Positions 50,736 to 59,971 of a DNA stretch of 64,000 bases are shown one piece after another (the first letter of the stretch is position 1; each line of letters starts with the position of its first letter). Source of the DNA: Helicoverpa zea (Eukaryota > Arthropoda > Insecta > Lepidoptera > Noctuidae); the NCBI RefSeq assembly GCF_022581195.2, contig NC_061468.1:12170001-12234000 (forward strand), written 5' to 3'. A program made the translations under genes and the position numbers. The notes under the pieces are model-generated. The model did not search any database. It was not told the DNA's origin and was given only the letters and a program-made list of their open reading frames with translations.

Positions 50736-52865
50736 ATGAAAATGTCCGATATTGAATGTGTTTTGTCATGCGACCCGGCTGACGCCCGGCGCTCGCAGGT
50801 ATCCGGGCCTGCGAGTGTTAAATTGGTTACCGATGGACGCGCAGGGGTAGGCGACCAGGCCTCTGTTGCCGATAATGTTACTGGCAGCGGTAAAAAGAAA
50901 AGTGGAGGCGGGAGGACGCGTGAGAAACGCCCACGCGACCCTGCTCTGGAGGCTGGGTCAGCAGGCTTGTCCTCCGATGAGGAAGGCCTGCCAGCCCCCA
51001 AGAGGACGTCGGCAACGGCGGCCTCGAGAAAGGCAACTGGTTCGCAGCCGCAGAGGGATGCGCATGGAAGGTTCCTGCGCTCCAAGAACTCAGTGGCCAG
51101 CGGGACAGACTACGAAACGGGGGTCTCTAGTGAGGACCCCGGGGTCGAGAGTTGCACCTCACTAGGGAGCACCAAAGCGGAACTTAACGCCGCCAAAAGG
51201 GACAAGCGGAAGGTCGTCGCAGCCGACGAAGTGTCGCTAATGTCTAGTCGCGCACGTGAGCGACGTGCTGCTCTGGCAGCAGAAGGGGGTGAGCCATCGG
51301 CGTTAGTTCTGAGCCAACTGGCCTTGGACGGGGTGGACTTAGTACTGAAGGTTGCTACCAAATCTGGCAGCCTGAAAGGTACTTTCACCCGTGGCTTGAA
51401 AGAGGCCGCAGGTGACATCAAGGAGGCTATTGGCCTCCTTCTCAATAGGACGGCCTCTGACGAAGTCACGAAATTGCAGGCGGAGAACGGCCGTCTCCGA
51501 AGAGTCCTGGAAGACCTGCGGCAGCAAGTCGCCTTGCTGAGCGAGCAGCACCAGCGACACAAGTCCGTCGAAAGCACAGACGCAGTAGCACCGTCTCCCC
51601 CAGCGCAACCGGCAAGCCCTCAAAGGGTTGAGGAAGTCGAACGTATTGTCCGACTCTGCATGCTCCAGTGCGGGAGCATGGTCAATGCTCGACTGGAGGC
51701 AATTTCCCAGCGTCTTCCTGCGGAAATCCTCCGTCCACCCCTAGCAGCCGACTCTCGAAGGGCTGAAGGGCCGCCGAGACCTGTGGGGAAGCCCGTGGAG
51801 GACACTGGAAAGCCCGCGGAGGGAGCCCCCCCGAATGACGAGTCAGGAAGCTCTGGGTCTAAGGGTGAGACTTGGGCGAAGGTGGTTGGCCGTAAAAAGG
51901 CTCGCAAAGCCGCTAAGAAGGCGTCAGCAGTAGCGCGCGCCACCAGCGTAACTGCAAAGGGGGCCCAATCTGCACGACGGTCTACCAAAGATGGTCGCAA
52001 AGTGCCGGCTGTACGTGCTCCGCGATCCGAAGCTGTGACGCTCACGTTACAGCCCGGAGCTGTGGAACGGGGCGTGACGTACCAGTCGGTTATTGCCGAG
52101 GCCAAGGCCAAGATCAAATTATCAGATCTTGGCCTGCAGTCCGTTACCCTCAGGCAAGCTGCCACGGGTGCACGGCTATTTGAGGTGGCTGGTGCTGGAA
52201 GCGACAGTGCCGAAAAGGCGGACGCTCTTGCCGCCAAGATGAGGGAGGTCCTCAACCCTGAGGACGTTCGGGTCTCCAGGCCAGTCAAAACCGCAGAGGT
52301 GCGAATTGCTGGTCTGGACGACTCCGTGACCTCTGAAGAGGTGGTGGCGGCCGTTGCCCGAAGCGGTGAGTGTCTGCCAGAAAAGGTACGTGCCGGCGAT
52401 ATACGCGCCGACGCCACCGGACTCGGCGTAGTATGGGTTCGGTGTCCTGTTGCGTCGGCAAAGAAGATAGCCGATAACGGCAGATTGCTGGTGGGCTGGG
52501 TATCAGCGAGAGTTAAGCTCCTGCAGCCCCGGGCTTTGCGGTGCTTCCGGTGCCTGGAGAAGGGGCACGTCCGAGCAAAGTGCACTGCTGAAGTTGACCG
52601 TAGTGACCTTTGCTATCGCTGCGGTCAGCCCGCCCACAAGGCGGCCCAGTGTTCCGCGCCGCTCAACTGCAGCGTGTGTTCGGCTGCAGGGAAGCCAGCG
52701 GGACACAAATTGGGCGGAGGAGCCTGCGGCGCACCTGCCAGCAAGGCCAAGAAGAAAAAGAAGAGCTCTAAACCTGCCGGGGAAACCTCGCCGCCCCCGC
52801 AGGCTAGTTGCTCCGCGGCCGACTCCCGGCCCAGGACCGTTGCCGAGGGAATGGAAAGTCAATAA
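50736..52865 (+). CDS. SART-like ORF1: Gag-like protein with zinc knuckles
   Basis: Packages element RNA and, in telomeric LINEs, helps target it. The frame is open from 50631; I prefer the ATG at 50736 (MKMSDIEC), giving 709 aa. A long charged, low-complexity N-terminal half with a coiled-coil-like stretch (LRRVLEDLRQQ) precedes an RNA-binding-like domain and three Cys/His clusters near the end: CFRCLEKGHVRAKC, CYRCGQPAHKAAQC and CSVCSAAGKPAGH. It ends MESQ with TAA overlapping the ORF2 ATG. No internal stop, unlike ORF2. Confidence 0.85.
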   Translation: MKMSDIECVLSCDPADARRSQVSGPASVKLVTDGRAGVGDQASVADNVTGSGKKKSGGGRTREKRPRDPALEAGSAGLSSDEEGLPAPKRTSATAASRKATGSQPQRDAHGRFLRSKNSVASGTDYETGVSSEDPGVESCTSLGSTKAELNAAKRDKRKVVAADEVSLMSSRARERRAALAAEGGEPSALVLSQLALDGVDLVLKVATKSGSLKGTFTRGLKEAAGDIKEAIGLLLNRTASDEVTKLQAENGRLRRVLEDLRQQVALLSEQHQRHKSVESTDAVAPSPPAQPASPQRVEEVERIVRLCMLQCGSMVNARLEAISQRLPAEILRPPLAADSRRAEGPPRPVGKPVEDTGKPAEGAPPNDESGSSGSKGETWAKVVGRKKARKAAKKASAVARATSVTAKGAQSARRSTKDGRKVPAVRAPRSEAVTLTLQPGAVERGVTYQSVIAEAKAKIKLSDLGLQSVTLRQAATGARLFEVAGAGSDSAEKADALAAKMREVLNPEDVRVSRPVKTAEVRIAGLDDSVTSEEVVAAVARSGECLPEKVRAGDIRADATGLGVVWVRCPVASAKKIADNGRLLVGWVSARVKLLQPRALRCFRCLEKGHVRAKCTAEVDRSDLCYRCGQPAHKAAQCSAPLNCSVCSAAGKPAGHKLGGGACGAPASKAKKKKKSSKPAGETSPPPQASCSAADSRPRTVAEGMESQ

Positions 52866-55800
52866 TGGCTCAATTTCATTTCCTCCAGGGCAACATTAAC
52901 CACTGTGCCAGAGCTCAGGATCTTCTCCTCCAGAGCATGGCAGAGTGGTCGATTCACGTGGCTGTGGTCGCCGAGCCATACTTCATCCCCGCTCGAGATA
53001 ACTGGCTGGGATGCGCTGACGGTTTGGTGGCCATTATTGGTGAGACTCTGAGCGACCCGTCTCGGGGCCGCGGCTGGGTTGCTGCGGTCTCGGGTGGCAT
53101 CGTCATTGTGGGGGTGTATTTCTCCCCCAACAAGAGTCTCGCCGACTTTGAGGGTTTCCTTGTCGAGTTGGGCGCCGTCGTAGGCCGCTATCACCCACGT
53201 CCCGCACTGGTGCTCGGGGATTTCAACGCCAAGTCATCGGCGTGGAGATCTCCGGTCACTGACCCTCGGGGCGAGGTTCTAGAAGAGTGGGCGGTGACGA
53301 CTGGTCTGGTCGTCCTGAATCGGGGTTCAGAATACACGTGCGTGCGGCAGCGGGGCGGGTCGATAGTGGATGTCTCGTTTGCGAGCCCCTCTGTCGCCAG
53401 CCGAGTCCGCGACTGGCATGTCGCCGTGGAGGTGGAGACGCTGTCGGACCATCGGTATATCCGGTTCGACGTCTCTGCCCAGACCGTAAACGGCCGCCAT
53501 CCAACAACCCCGATTAGCGACGGCCCGCGCTGGGCGCTTAAGCGCATTGACAAGGAACTACTCGAGGAAGCTGCCTTAGTCCAGTCCTGGATTTGGGAGT
53601 CGACGACGGACGGCGACGTCGACACGGTGGCGCTGCGGTTTCGCGGGGCGATGACGCAGATCTGCGACGCTTCCATGCCCCGTGCCCGCCAACAGTCCGC
53701 AAGGCGCCAGGTGTACTGGTGGACTGATGAAATCGCACGGCTGCGTGTCGAGTGCGTTGCGGCTCGCCGCGAGTACACACGATATCGGAGACGACGTCGA
53801 AGGAATCCCGTCGAAGAAGACGCGCTGTATGAGGTGTACCGCGCGTCCAAGGAGACTCTGTGGCTGGCCATCGGCGACTCTAAGTCGCGTGCCAGGGAGG
53901 AGCTGCTGGGGTCTCTAGACCGGGACCCGTGGGGGCGCCCCTACCGATGGGTACGCGGCAAGCTACGGCCCTGGGCGCCTCCACTGGTACAAAGTATGCA
54001 ACCCCAGTTGCTAGAGGCGGTGGTATCGGCCCTCTTCCCTGAGAGAGCGGAACACGTTCCCCCGGCGATGGCGTCGCCCCCAGCCACAGGTTCTTCAGAA
54101 GAGGAGAACACCGATGTCCCCGAGCTGACGCAAGCAGAGACGAGAGCGGCCGTGTCGCGACTTCGGGCTAAGAACACAGCGCCGGGACCCGATGGAGTTC
54201 CTGGTCGAGCTCTCGTCCTGGCCCTGAAGGAGCTGGAGCCCCAGCTGAGGGGGCTCTTCACGGCTTGTCTCGAGCAGGGTCAGTTTCCCAATGTGTGGAA
54301 GGAGGGGAGGCTGGTGCTGCTCAGGAAGGAGGGGCGCCCCGCGGACTCGCCGTCCGCGTATCGGCCCATAGTGCTGCTCGACGAGGCGGGAAAACTCTTT
54401 GAGCGCATCATAGCAGATCGCCTCGTCAGCCACTTGTGCAGAGAGGGGCCGGATCTGGACGACAACCAATTCGGTTTTCGTCGGGGGCGCTCCACCATAG
54501 ACGCCATCATGCGCGTGAGGGCCCTGGCGGAGGAGACTGTGTTCCGGGGTGGGGTGGTGCTGGCGGTGTCCTTAGACATCTCCAACGCATTTAACACCCT
54601 TCCCTGGAGTTGCATTCGGGAGGCTCTCAAATACCATCGAGTTCCTCCCTATCTCCGCCGTATAGTAGGGGCTTACCTGGAGGGCAGATGCGTCAGTTTT
54701 CGGGGACGTGACGGTGCCGGTCGGCACCTTATGTCGTGCGGTGTTCCGCAGGGATCGGTCTTGGGACCCCTCCTGTGGAACATCGGCTACGACTGGGTGC
54801 TAAGGGGTGAGCTCACACCGGGCGCCGACATGACGTGTTATGCGGACGACACGCTTGTCACTGCCCGGGGGAGCTCGCACAGGGAAGCGACGTTGATAGC
54901 CACAGCTGCGGTATCACAGGTGGTGAACCGCATCCGGCGCCTGGGCCTGGAGGTGGCCCTAAACAAGTCGGAGGCCATCGTGTTCCATGGTCCCCGACGT
55001 GCGCCGCCGCCGGGATCACACATCGTGGTCAGCGGGGCCCGGATCGCTGTTGGCCCCACCATGAAGTACCTGGGCTTGGTGCTCGACAGCCGATGGGAAT
55101 TCGGGCCTCACTTCCGGCGGCTGACGCCCAAGCTGATGGGCGCTGCGGGCGCGCTATCATCGTTGCTTCCCAACTTGGGGGGACCGAGCGCCGCCTGTAG
55201 GCGGTTGTACGTGGGAATCGTGCGGTCCATGGCCATATATGGGGCCCCCGTGTGGGCGATGGACATGACGGATTCCTTCCATGACGGATTTCCTACGAGG
55301 CGGCTTGTGTCCTGGCCGGATCCCCGCCCTGGGACCTAGAGGCGAAAGTACTCGCGTCATTATACCGATGGCGCGAGGAAGAGCGGGTACGGGGCTCGAT
55401 GCCGGTGCAGCGGGAGATCGAGCTGCGCCGAGAGGAGCTCCGTCAAGTCCTAGTGGCGGAATGGCGGCAAAGGCTGATGCGCCCTACCGCCGGCCTTGCT
55501 ACCGTCGAGGCGATCCGGCCAGTACTCGACGACTGGCTCGGGAGAGGGCACGGCTCCCTGTCATTCAGGGTGACGCAGGTACTGTCGGGGCATGGGTGCT
55601 TCGGCAAGTTTCTGTGTCGCTTAGACAGGGAGCCGGACGCTCGGTGTCACCACTGCGTCCATTGCGGGGAGGACACGGCGCAACACACGCTCGCTGAGTG
55701 TGTAGCTTGGGAGGAGCAGCGCCGTGTCCTCACAAACGAAATCGGAGACGATCTGTCGCTGCCGGCTGTGGTGCGGAGGATGGTCGGCAGTGCAGAGTCG

Positions 55801-55950
55801 TGGGACGCGGTGGTTTCCTTTTGCGAGGACGTGATGTCGCAGAAGGAATCTGCGGAACGGGAGAGGGAGATTTTGACTCCCTTCCCCGGTCGCAGAAGGC
55901 GCACCGGGCGCAGGAGAAGGGCGGACAACGCCCTCTTCCGCCCCCCATGA
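52865..55950 (+). pseudogene. SART-like ORF2 (endonuclease-RT), frameshift and deletion
   Basis: Starts at ATG 52865-52867, which shares its A with the ORF1 stop. The endonuclease shows QGNINHCARAQDLL, AEPYF, LGDFNAKSSAW and GSIVDVSF. The RT shows KNTAPGPDGVPG, RPIVLLDEAGKLFER, NQFGFRRGRSTIDA, SLDISNAFNTLPW, GVPQGSVLGPLLWNI and the catalytic YADD. The frame is lost at about 55265-55300, where ATGACGGATT words are duplicated; a block expected after YGAPVWA seems missing. The C-terminal part resumes in another frame (about 55297-55950) with CHHCVHCGEDTAQHTLAEC. The RT core is complete but the protein is truncated at 55339. Confidence 0.87.
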
Positions 55951-56264
55951 ATGGGTTCAAGGGCGAGGGACTTGGGGAAGTTCCCGCCCCTACTCAGTGG
56001 ACCCGAGGCGGTGGCACGCGCGTGTGTCGGCGCGTGCCCCTGAGATGATGCACGGGGTAGGCGAACACCTCACTACCCCGTGCAAGAGACGAGGCCCGTG
56101 CGAGGGCCAGCACTAGTGTGGGGCTGCGGAAGAATCTGGATTCCCGCGGCCCCGCGCACACGTGCAAGGAGGACACAAGGGGGTTTTAGCCGGTAGGAGT
56201 CCGGCATACCCCTCCGCCTTTCCCCAGGCGGAGGAAGTCCATGAGGATTTCCCCCTCCCAAAAA
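55951..56264 (+). other. SART-like 3' UTR with five hairpins
   Basis: Stems at 56013-56021/56030-56038, 56050-56060/56073-56083 (11 bp), 56120-56129/56144-56153, 56189-56193/56201-56205 and 56211-56218/56227-56234. The module at 56184-56253, including GTCCATGAGGATTTCCC, is shared with element Y (62623-62676, reverse). Confidence 0.75.
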
Positions 56265-56335
56265 GCGAGAACTGGCATGAATGAGAAACTTAGAATACCA
56301 AGGTCCCGTTGATCTCATGAACGGGGAAAAGCAGA

Positions 56336-56366
<31 letters not shown>
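56265..56366 (+). mobile_element. X-type 3' tail, + orientation, with poly(A)
   Basis: 73 bp (56265-56337) identical in reverse complement to 56453-56525, the 3' end of X. Ends in a ~29 base A tract. Either a 5'-truncated X copy or the tail of the SART-like element. Confidence 0.7.
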
Positions 56367-56368
<2 letters not shown>

Positions 56369-56371
56369 TTA

Positions 56372-56427
<56 letters not shown>

Positions 56428-56442
56428 TTAGGTTAGGATAGG
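56367..56442 (+). repeat. GGTTA words around a long A tract, tail-to-tail junction
   Basis: GGTTAGGTTA (56367-56376), ~49 A, then GGTTAGGTTAGGATAGG (56426-56442), lying between two opposed poly(A) tails. Confidence 0.85.
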
Positions 56443-56645
56443 TTTTTTTTTTATTCTGCTTTTCCCCGTTCATGAGATCAACGGGACCTTGGTATTCTAA
56501 GTTTCTCATTCATGCCAGTTCTCGCAGTTATGCCTCTCGCACTTTCAAGCCTCATACGCAAGCCTCATACGCATGCATACTTCATCTCTTATTCTTTGCC
56601 GGGTGGGATTCCCGCTAATAGCCTATGAATTTCCTACAGGGATGT

Positions 56646-58450
56646 TACTATCAGGTTTGTACAATAAGGTAGGTCACACAATTTTGTTTATTTTACATTT
56701 TAGAATTTGATATCTTATATTTATACCTTGAAATTTTTAATACTTACTAACTATGTACATATGTATGTTAAGAACAATAATTAGATGACAATGCATATTT
56801 ATTTTTATGTTTACAATTTTAAAGGTTTATCTAACAATTTTACATTTGCTAGTTATTACAATGTTTACAAAGGTTGATAATGACTTACAATTTCTTTATT
56901 TAATTGTAGTTTATACAATGCAAATAATTTATAAAGTTTAGATACTTTTCTTATTTTACTTAATAATAGATATGTAACTTTTTTCTTTCAAAACATTAAA
57001 TTACATTAACTTAAACAATATTTTTAGTCTGTCCATTACATTGGTATTTAATTTAACAATGTCTTAAAGTTTTTGAAATATTTATACAATTTTGTTTGTT
57101 AAATGTTTAATTTGTACACTAGCATTTTGTTACAATTTTTATGTTTTAACACATTGCAGTTTTATGACATGAAACAGCATATTTTGTAAAAAGTACCTAG
57201 TTCCAATAAGGAAACTACTATCTTATGTATTTTTATTTGAGAAGTTTTAATCCTGTTCTTGTTTCACTTAATAGCAGGGACGCCCCTATCACACAAACTT
57301 TCCAATACTTAAGTCTATTTTACAATATGTCGTTTAGGTACTACTTTGTCTTATACAAACCGATGCGTCAATATAGGTAGATGCAAACGTTAACTTTTAT
57401 TACATTTTATGTTTTGACCATATTTAACGTACTTACAACATATTATATGTAGATAACAATTATTATAATGGAAAGAATTTGTTTATTTATGTACTTCTAA
57501 CTTACTCAACTAGGAACTTTATGACATTTTAAATCTTACAAAACTTATTGCTTATTAACTTATTAATACTTACTTATTACCTATCTAGTATCATTAACTA
57601 ATTGTTTACTAGTTTGTACCACCTTTCAAACTTAATTGTTATTATGTCCCTAAACATATACCTACCCCAAAGTTTGAAGCTTATTATTTACTTTGTACCT
57701 CTCATTTTAGCTTTCTAATTTATCTATTTACATTGTCCAGCTTATACTATGTAAATAAACTGAACTTTTATTTTTATTAATACTAGTTTTACTTTCTATT
57801 GCGTGCATTAGGGCACTGTATTTAATTCCATACCTTGGCGATTATTGTGTTTTAGTGGAGCTGTATAATTGCTTATATAAGTAATCTATTAGCATTTTTG
57901 TCTTGTTATTGATTTTAATGTTACATAAATGTTGCTTTTTCCTACTTGCAGTCTATTATGAGTAAGGTACTATTTCTTAATTTTGTTCTATTTAAATAAT
58001 ACATGTCTAATTTTCTTAGTTGTATTTAAGCATTCAATAACTTTAGTTGAGTTGGTTTGGCTTTTATGCAATTGTTTTAGTAGTTGTATTACTCACTTTT
58101 ATATAGTCTAATACATTTACACTTCTGGATAACTTTTGGTAATAATATATATATACTTATTTTATATATATTTATTAACTTTTCTTATACTTTTTACTAG
58201 TTTGGGCGTGATTGTAGGTTTGTGAGGTGTGTTGTATGAATGTTTGTGTTTGCGATATACAATATATATATTCACTATATATTTGTTATATCGTTTTTTA
58301 TCTGTTTTTTGTTTATCCGCTGTCGCTGTATCTGGTTTTACCGATAGTTTGTTAGATTTTGTGTTGCATTCCCGGTTTGTGTTATTGTGTGTCGCGTGAA
58401 TGTGTTTGTGTGTTGTCGTGTATGTTGCGTGCCAGCCAGTGAGTAGTGAG
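56646..58450 (-). other. A-rich 3' region of X
   Basis: The sense strand is A-rich and G-poor with no ORF longer than about 100 codons. A 97-codon lysine-rich frame (58458-58165) begins within the ORF1 stop overlap (ATGTATGA) but lacks endonuclease motifs. No RT remnants were recognised. Confidence 0.6.
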
Positions 58451-59971
58451 TCATACATAGGCTGTCGTTTGTCGGGCCAGGTAGTCCCATTTCCGGCGGA
58501 CGGGGCACTCAGCGCTAAAGGCATTGTGGTCGGTTTTCTGTAACTTCGAGTGCGAACAGTTGCAGCACTGCGGTTCGTTCCCTGCGATGTAGTCTGCGCA
58601 TTTCTCGCGCAGATGCGGGCCGCCGCAGTGGCTGCACCTGTCCGCACCTTCCATGCAAAATTTCCGGCCGTGTCCGAATGCCAAGCACTTCGTGCATTGG
58701 ATGAGCGGAGACTGGTCCTCCACTCTGACCCTTTGCAGGTCCAGGTAAAGGGCTCCAGCCTCCACCATCCTCCGCCATATAATGGGTTTTACCTGAACTA
58801 TGATGTGTGCCGTTTTTGGATTTCTTGTTCTCTTTTTAAACTTAATTGTCATATCCGTGTCCTCTTCCGAAAGGTCCATAAAGATTTCTTTATTCTGAAC
58901 ACGTATTGCTTGTGTTAGCTCTTCGTCGTCACTATCAAGAAATACATCTTTTAAGATGACGAGTGGGTTTTTGTTCTTTATGTTGGAGACTATCAAGCCC
59001 TCTCCCCGGCTTTCTATTCTCTGTTTCACTTTGTCCAGTTCGGTTTCGGTATCGCATCCAACGATTATGGTTTGGTTCTTCGCCTTTCGCACCTTGTTTA
59101 TTTTGAGCCCAGTTTCCCTGGCATCGACCGCCCTCCTCACTCGCCCGAGCACCTCGTCGGCAGTCTCCTGGTTGCCTTCGAGTGTGATCGCCATCGAGTG
59201 AAGCGCCGGCCGATGCCCGGGTCTGGCTGCTGTGACGCTGGCGTAAGACCTGTTAAGGGTCTCGCCTGGCTGCCTGCCTTTTGCGACGTCAAGTATTGTT
59301 TCTTTGGCTGTTACGACATCACCGGCAATACCGTCGAGCTTCTCGTCGAGAGTAATCTGAGTGCGGCCCACCACCAGGACGCTTTGCGTCGTCTGACTGA
59401 TGGCCGCCTTAGCCTCGTCGATTTTGTCGACGATCTTGTCGATGATGTCGGACCCGCCATCGTCGCGCAGTGCTGTTTGCTGGTCGAAGCACCAAACCAT
59501 TTTCTCTTCCAGTTGATTAAGCCGCGTTTGCAGTTGGGACTCCACTTCCTCCAGTTTTTCGAGCATGTGACCCTCATTTCCGGGAGGCCTGGCTAGTGCT
59601 AAAGCTGGTGTTCGTTCTTTAGTTTCCAGGCCGGTCACTCGCTTGCTAAGTTCGAACAGGATACGCAGACATTTATCTGATCTCTCCTCCAGGAAGGTCT
59701 TGATGTCCTTCCTCATTTGAGGGTACTCTTTGACCTTTGAAGGAATGTCCTCAAAGGTCTTCATCACTTCCTGAAGGAGCTCGTCGTTTGTTTTTGCCCC
59801 GTAATCCTGTTTTTTGTATATTGCCATGTTGTCCAGCGACCTCCTGTTTCTGTCTGGTCTGCGGATAAAGGTTAACGCAGCGTCCTGCGCTGGAGCGGAT
59901 GGAGATGAAGGGGTACTGGAGGAGGTGCCCGGCTTGGGGTGTAAGCCGGAGGTTGTCGGTGTGCGATACAT
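58451..59971 (-). CDS. X ORF1: Gag-like protein with three zinc knuckles, 506 aa
   Basis: Predicted nucleic-acid-binding Gag. A Ser/Pro-rich start (MYRTPTTSGL) is followed by helical, coiled-coil-like segments (LEKLEEVESQLQTRLNQLEE near residue 140), an RNA-binding-like region and C-terminal Cys/His clusters CTKCLAFGHGRKFC, CSHCGGPHLREKC and a longer CCNC cluster. The order and the IIWRRM...LQRVRVEDQ segment match Z ORF1, so the two Gags are homologous. The frame is fully open although no RT follows, which suggests recent mobility or use of the protein. Confidence 0.83.
   Translation of the reverse strand: MYRTPTTSGLHPKPGTSSSTPSSPSAPAQDAALTFIRRPDRNRRSLDNMAIYKKQDYGAKTNDELLQEVMKTFEDIPSKVKEYPQMRKDIKTFLEERSDKCLRILFELSKRVTGLETKERTPALALARPPGNEGHMLEKLEEVESQLQTRLNQLEEKMVWCFDQQTALRDDGGSDIIDKIVDKIDEAKAAISQTTQSVLVVGRTQITLDEKLDGIAGDVVTAKETILDVAKGRQPGETLNRSYASVTAARPGHRPALHSMAITLEGNQETADEVLGRVRRAVDARETGLKINKVRKAKNQTIIVGCDTETELDKVKQRIESRGEGLIVSNIKNKNPLVILKDVFLDSDDEELTQAIRVQNKEIFMDLSEEDTDMTIKFKKRTRNPKTAHIIVQVKPIIWRRMVEAGALYLDLQRVRVEDQSPLIQCTKCLAFGHGRKFCMEGADRCSHCGGPHLREKCADYIAGNEPQCCNCSHSKLQKTDHNAFSAECPVRRKWDYLARQTTAYV

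Larger units (their letters stand above)
50584..56264 (+). mobile_element. SART/R1-type LINE, ORF2 broken
   Basis: On +: a short leader, ORF1, ORF2 and a hairpin-rich 3' UTR ending in CCCTCCC-AAAAA (56260-56264). ORF1 and ORF2 meet at TAATG. An X-type 3' tail follows directly. The SART assignment rests on the stop-start overlap, R1-type RT wording and telomere-repeat neighbours. Confidence 0.82.

Noticed and set aside
50516..51085. 189-codon minus-strand ORF ending in phenylalanines
   Set aside because: Antisense to SART-like ORF1 and read through the poly(A) tract.
51620..52585. 321-codon minus-strand ORF
   Set aside because: Antisense shadow of the GC-rich SART-like ORF1.
58165..58458. 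Start of a real ORF2 in X
   Set aside because: Lysine-rich 97-codon frame overlaps the ORF1 stop, but it shows no endonuclease motif and terminates before any RT-like sequence.
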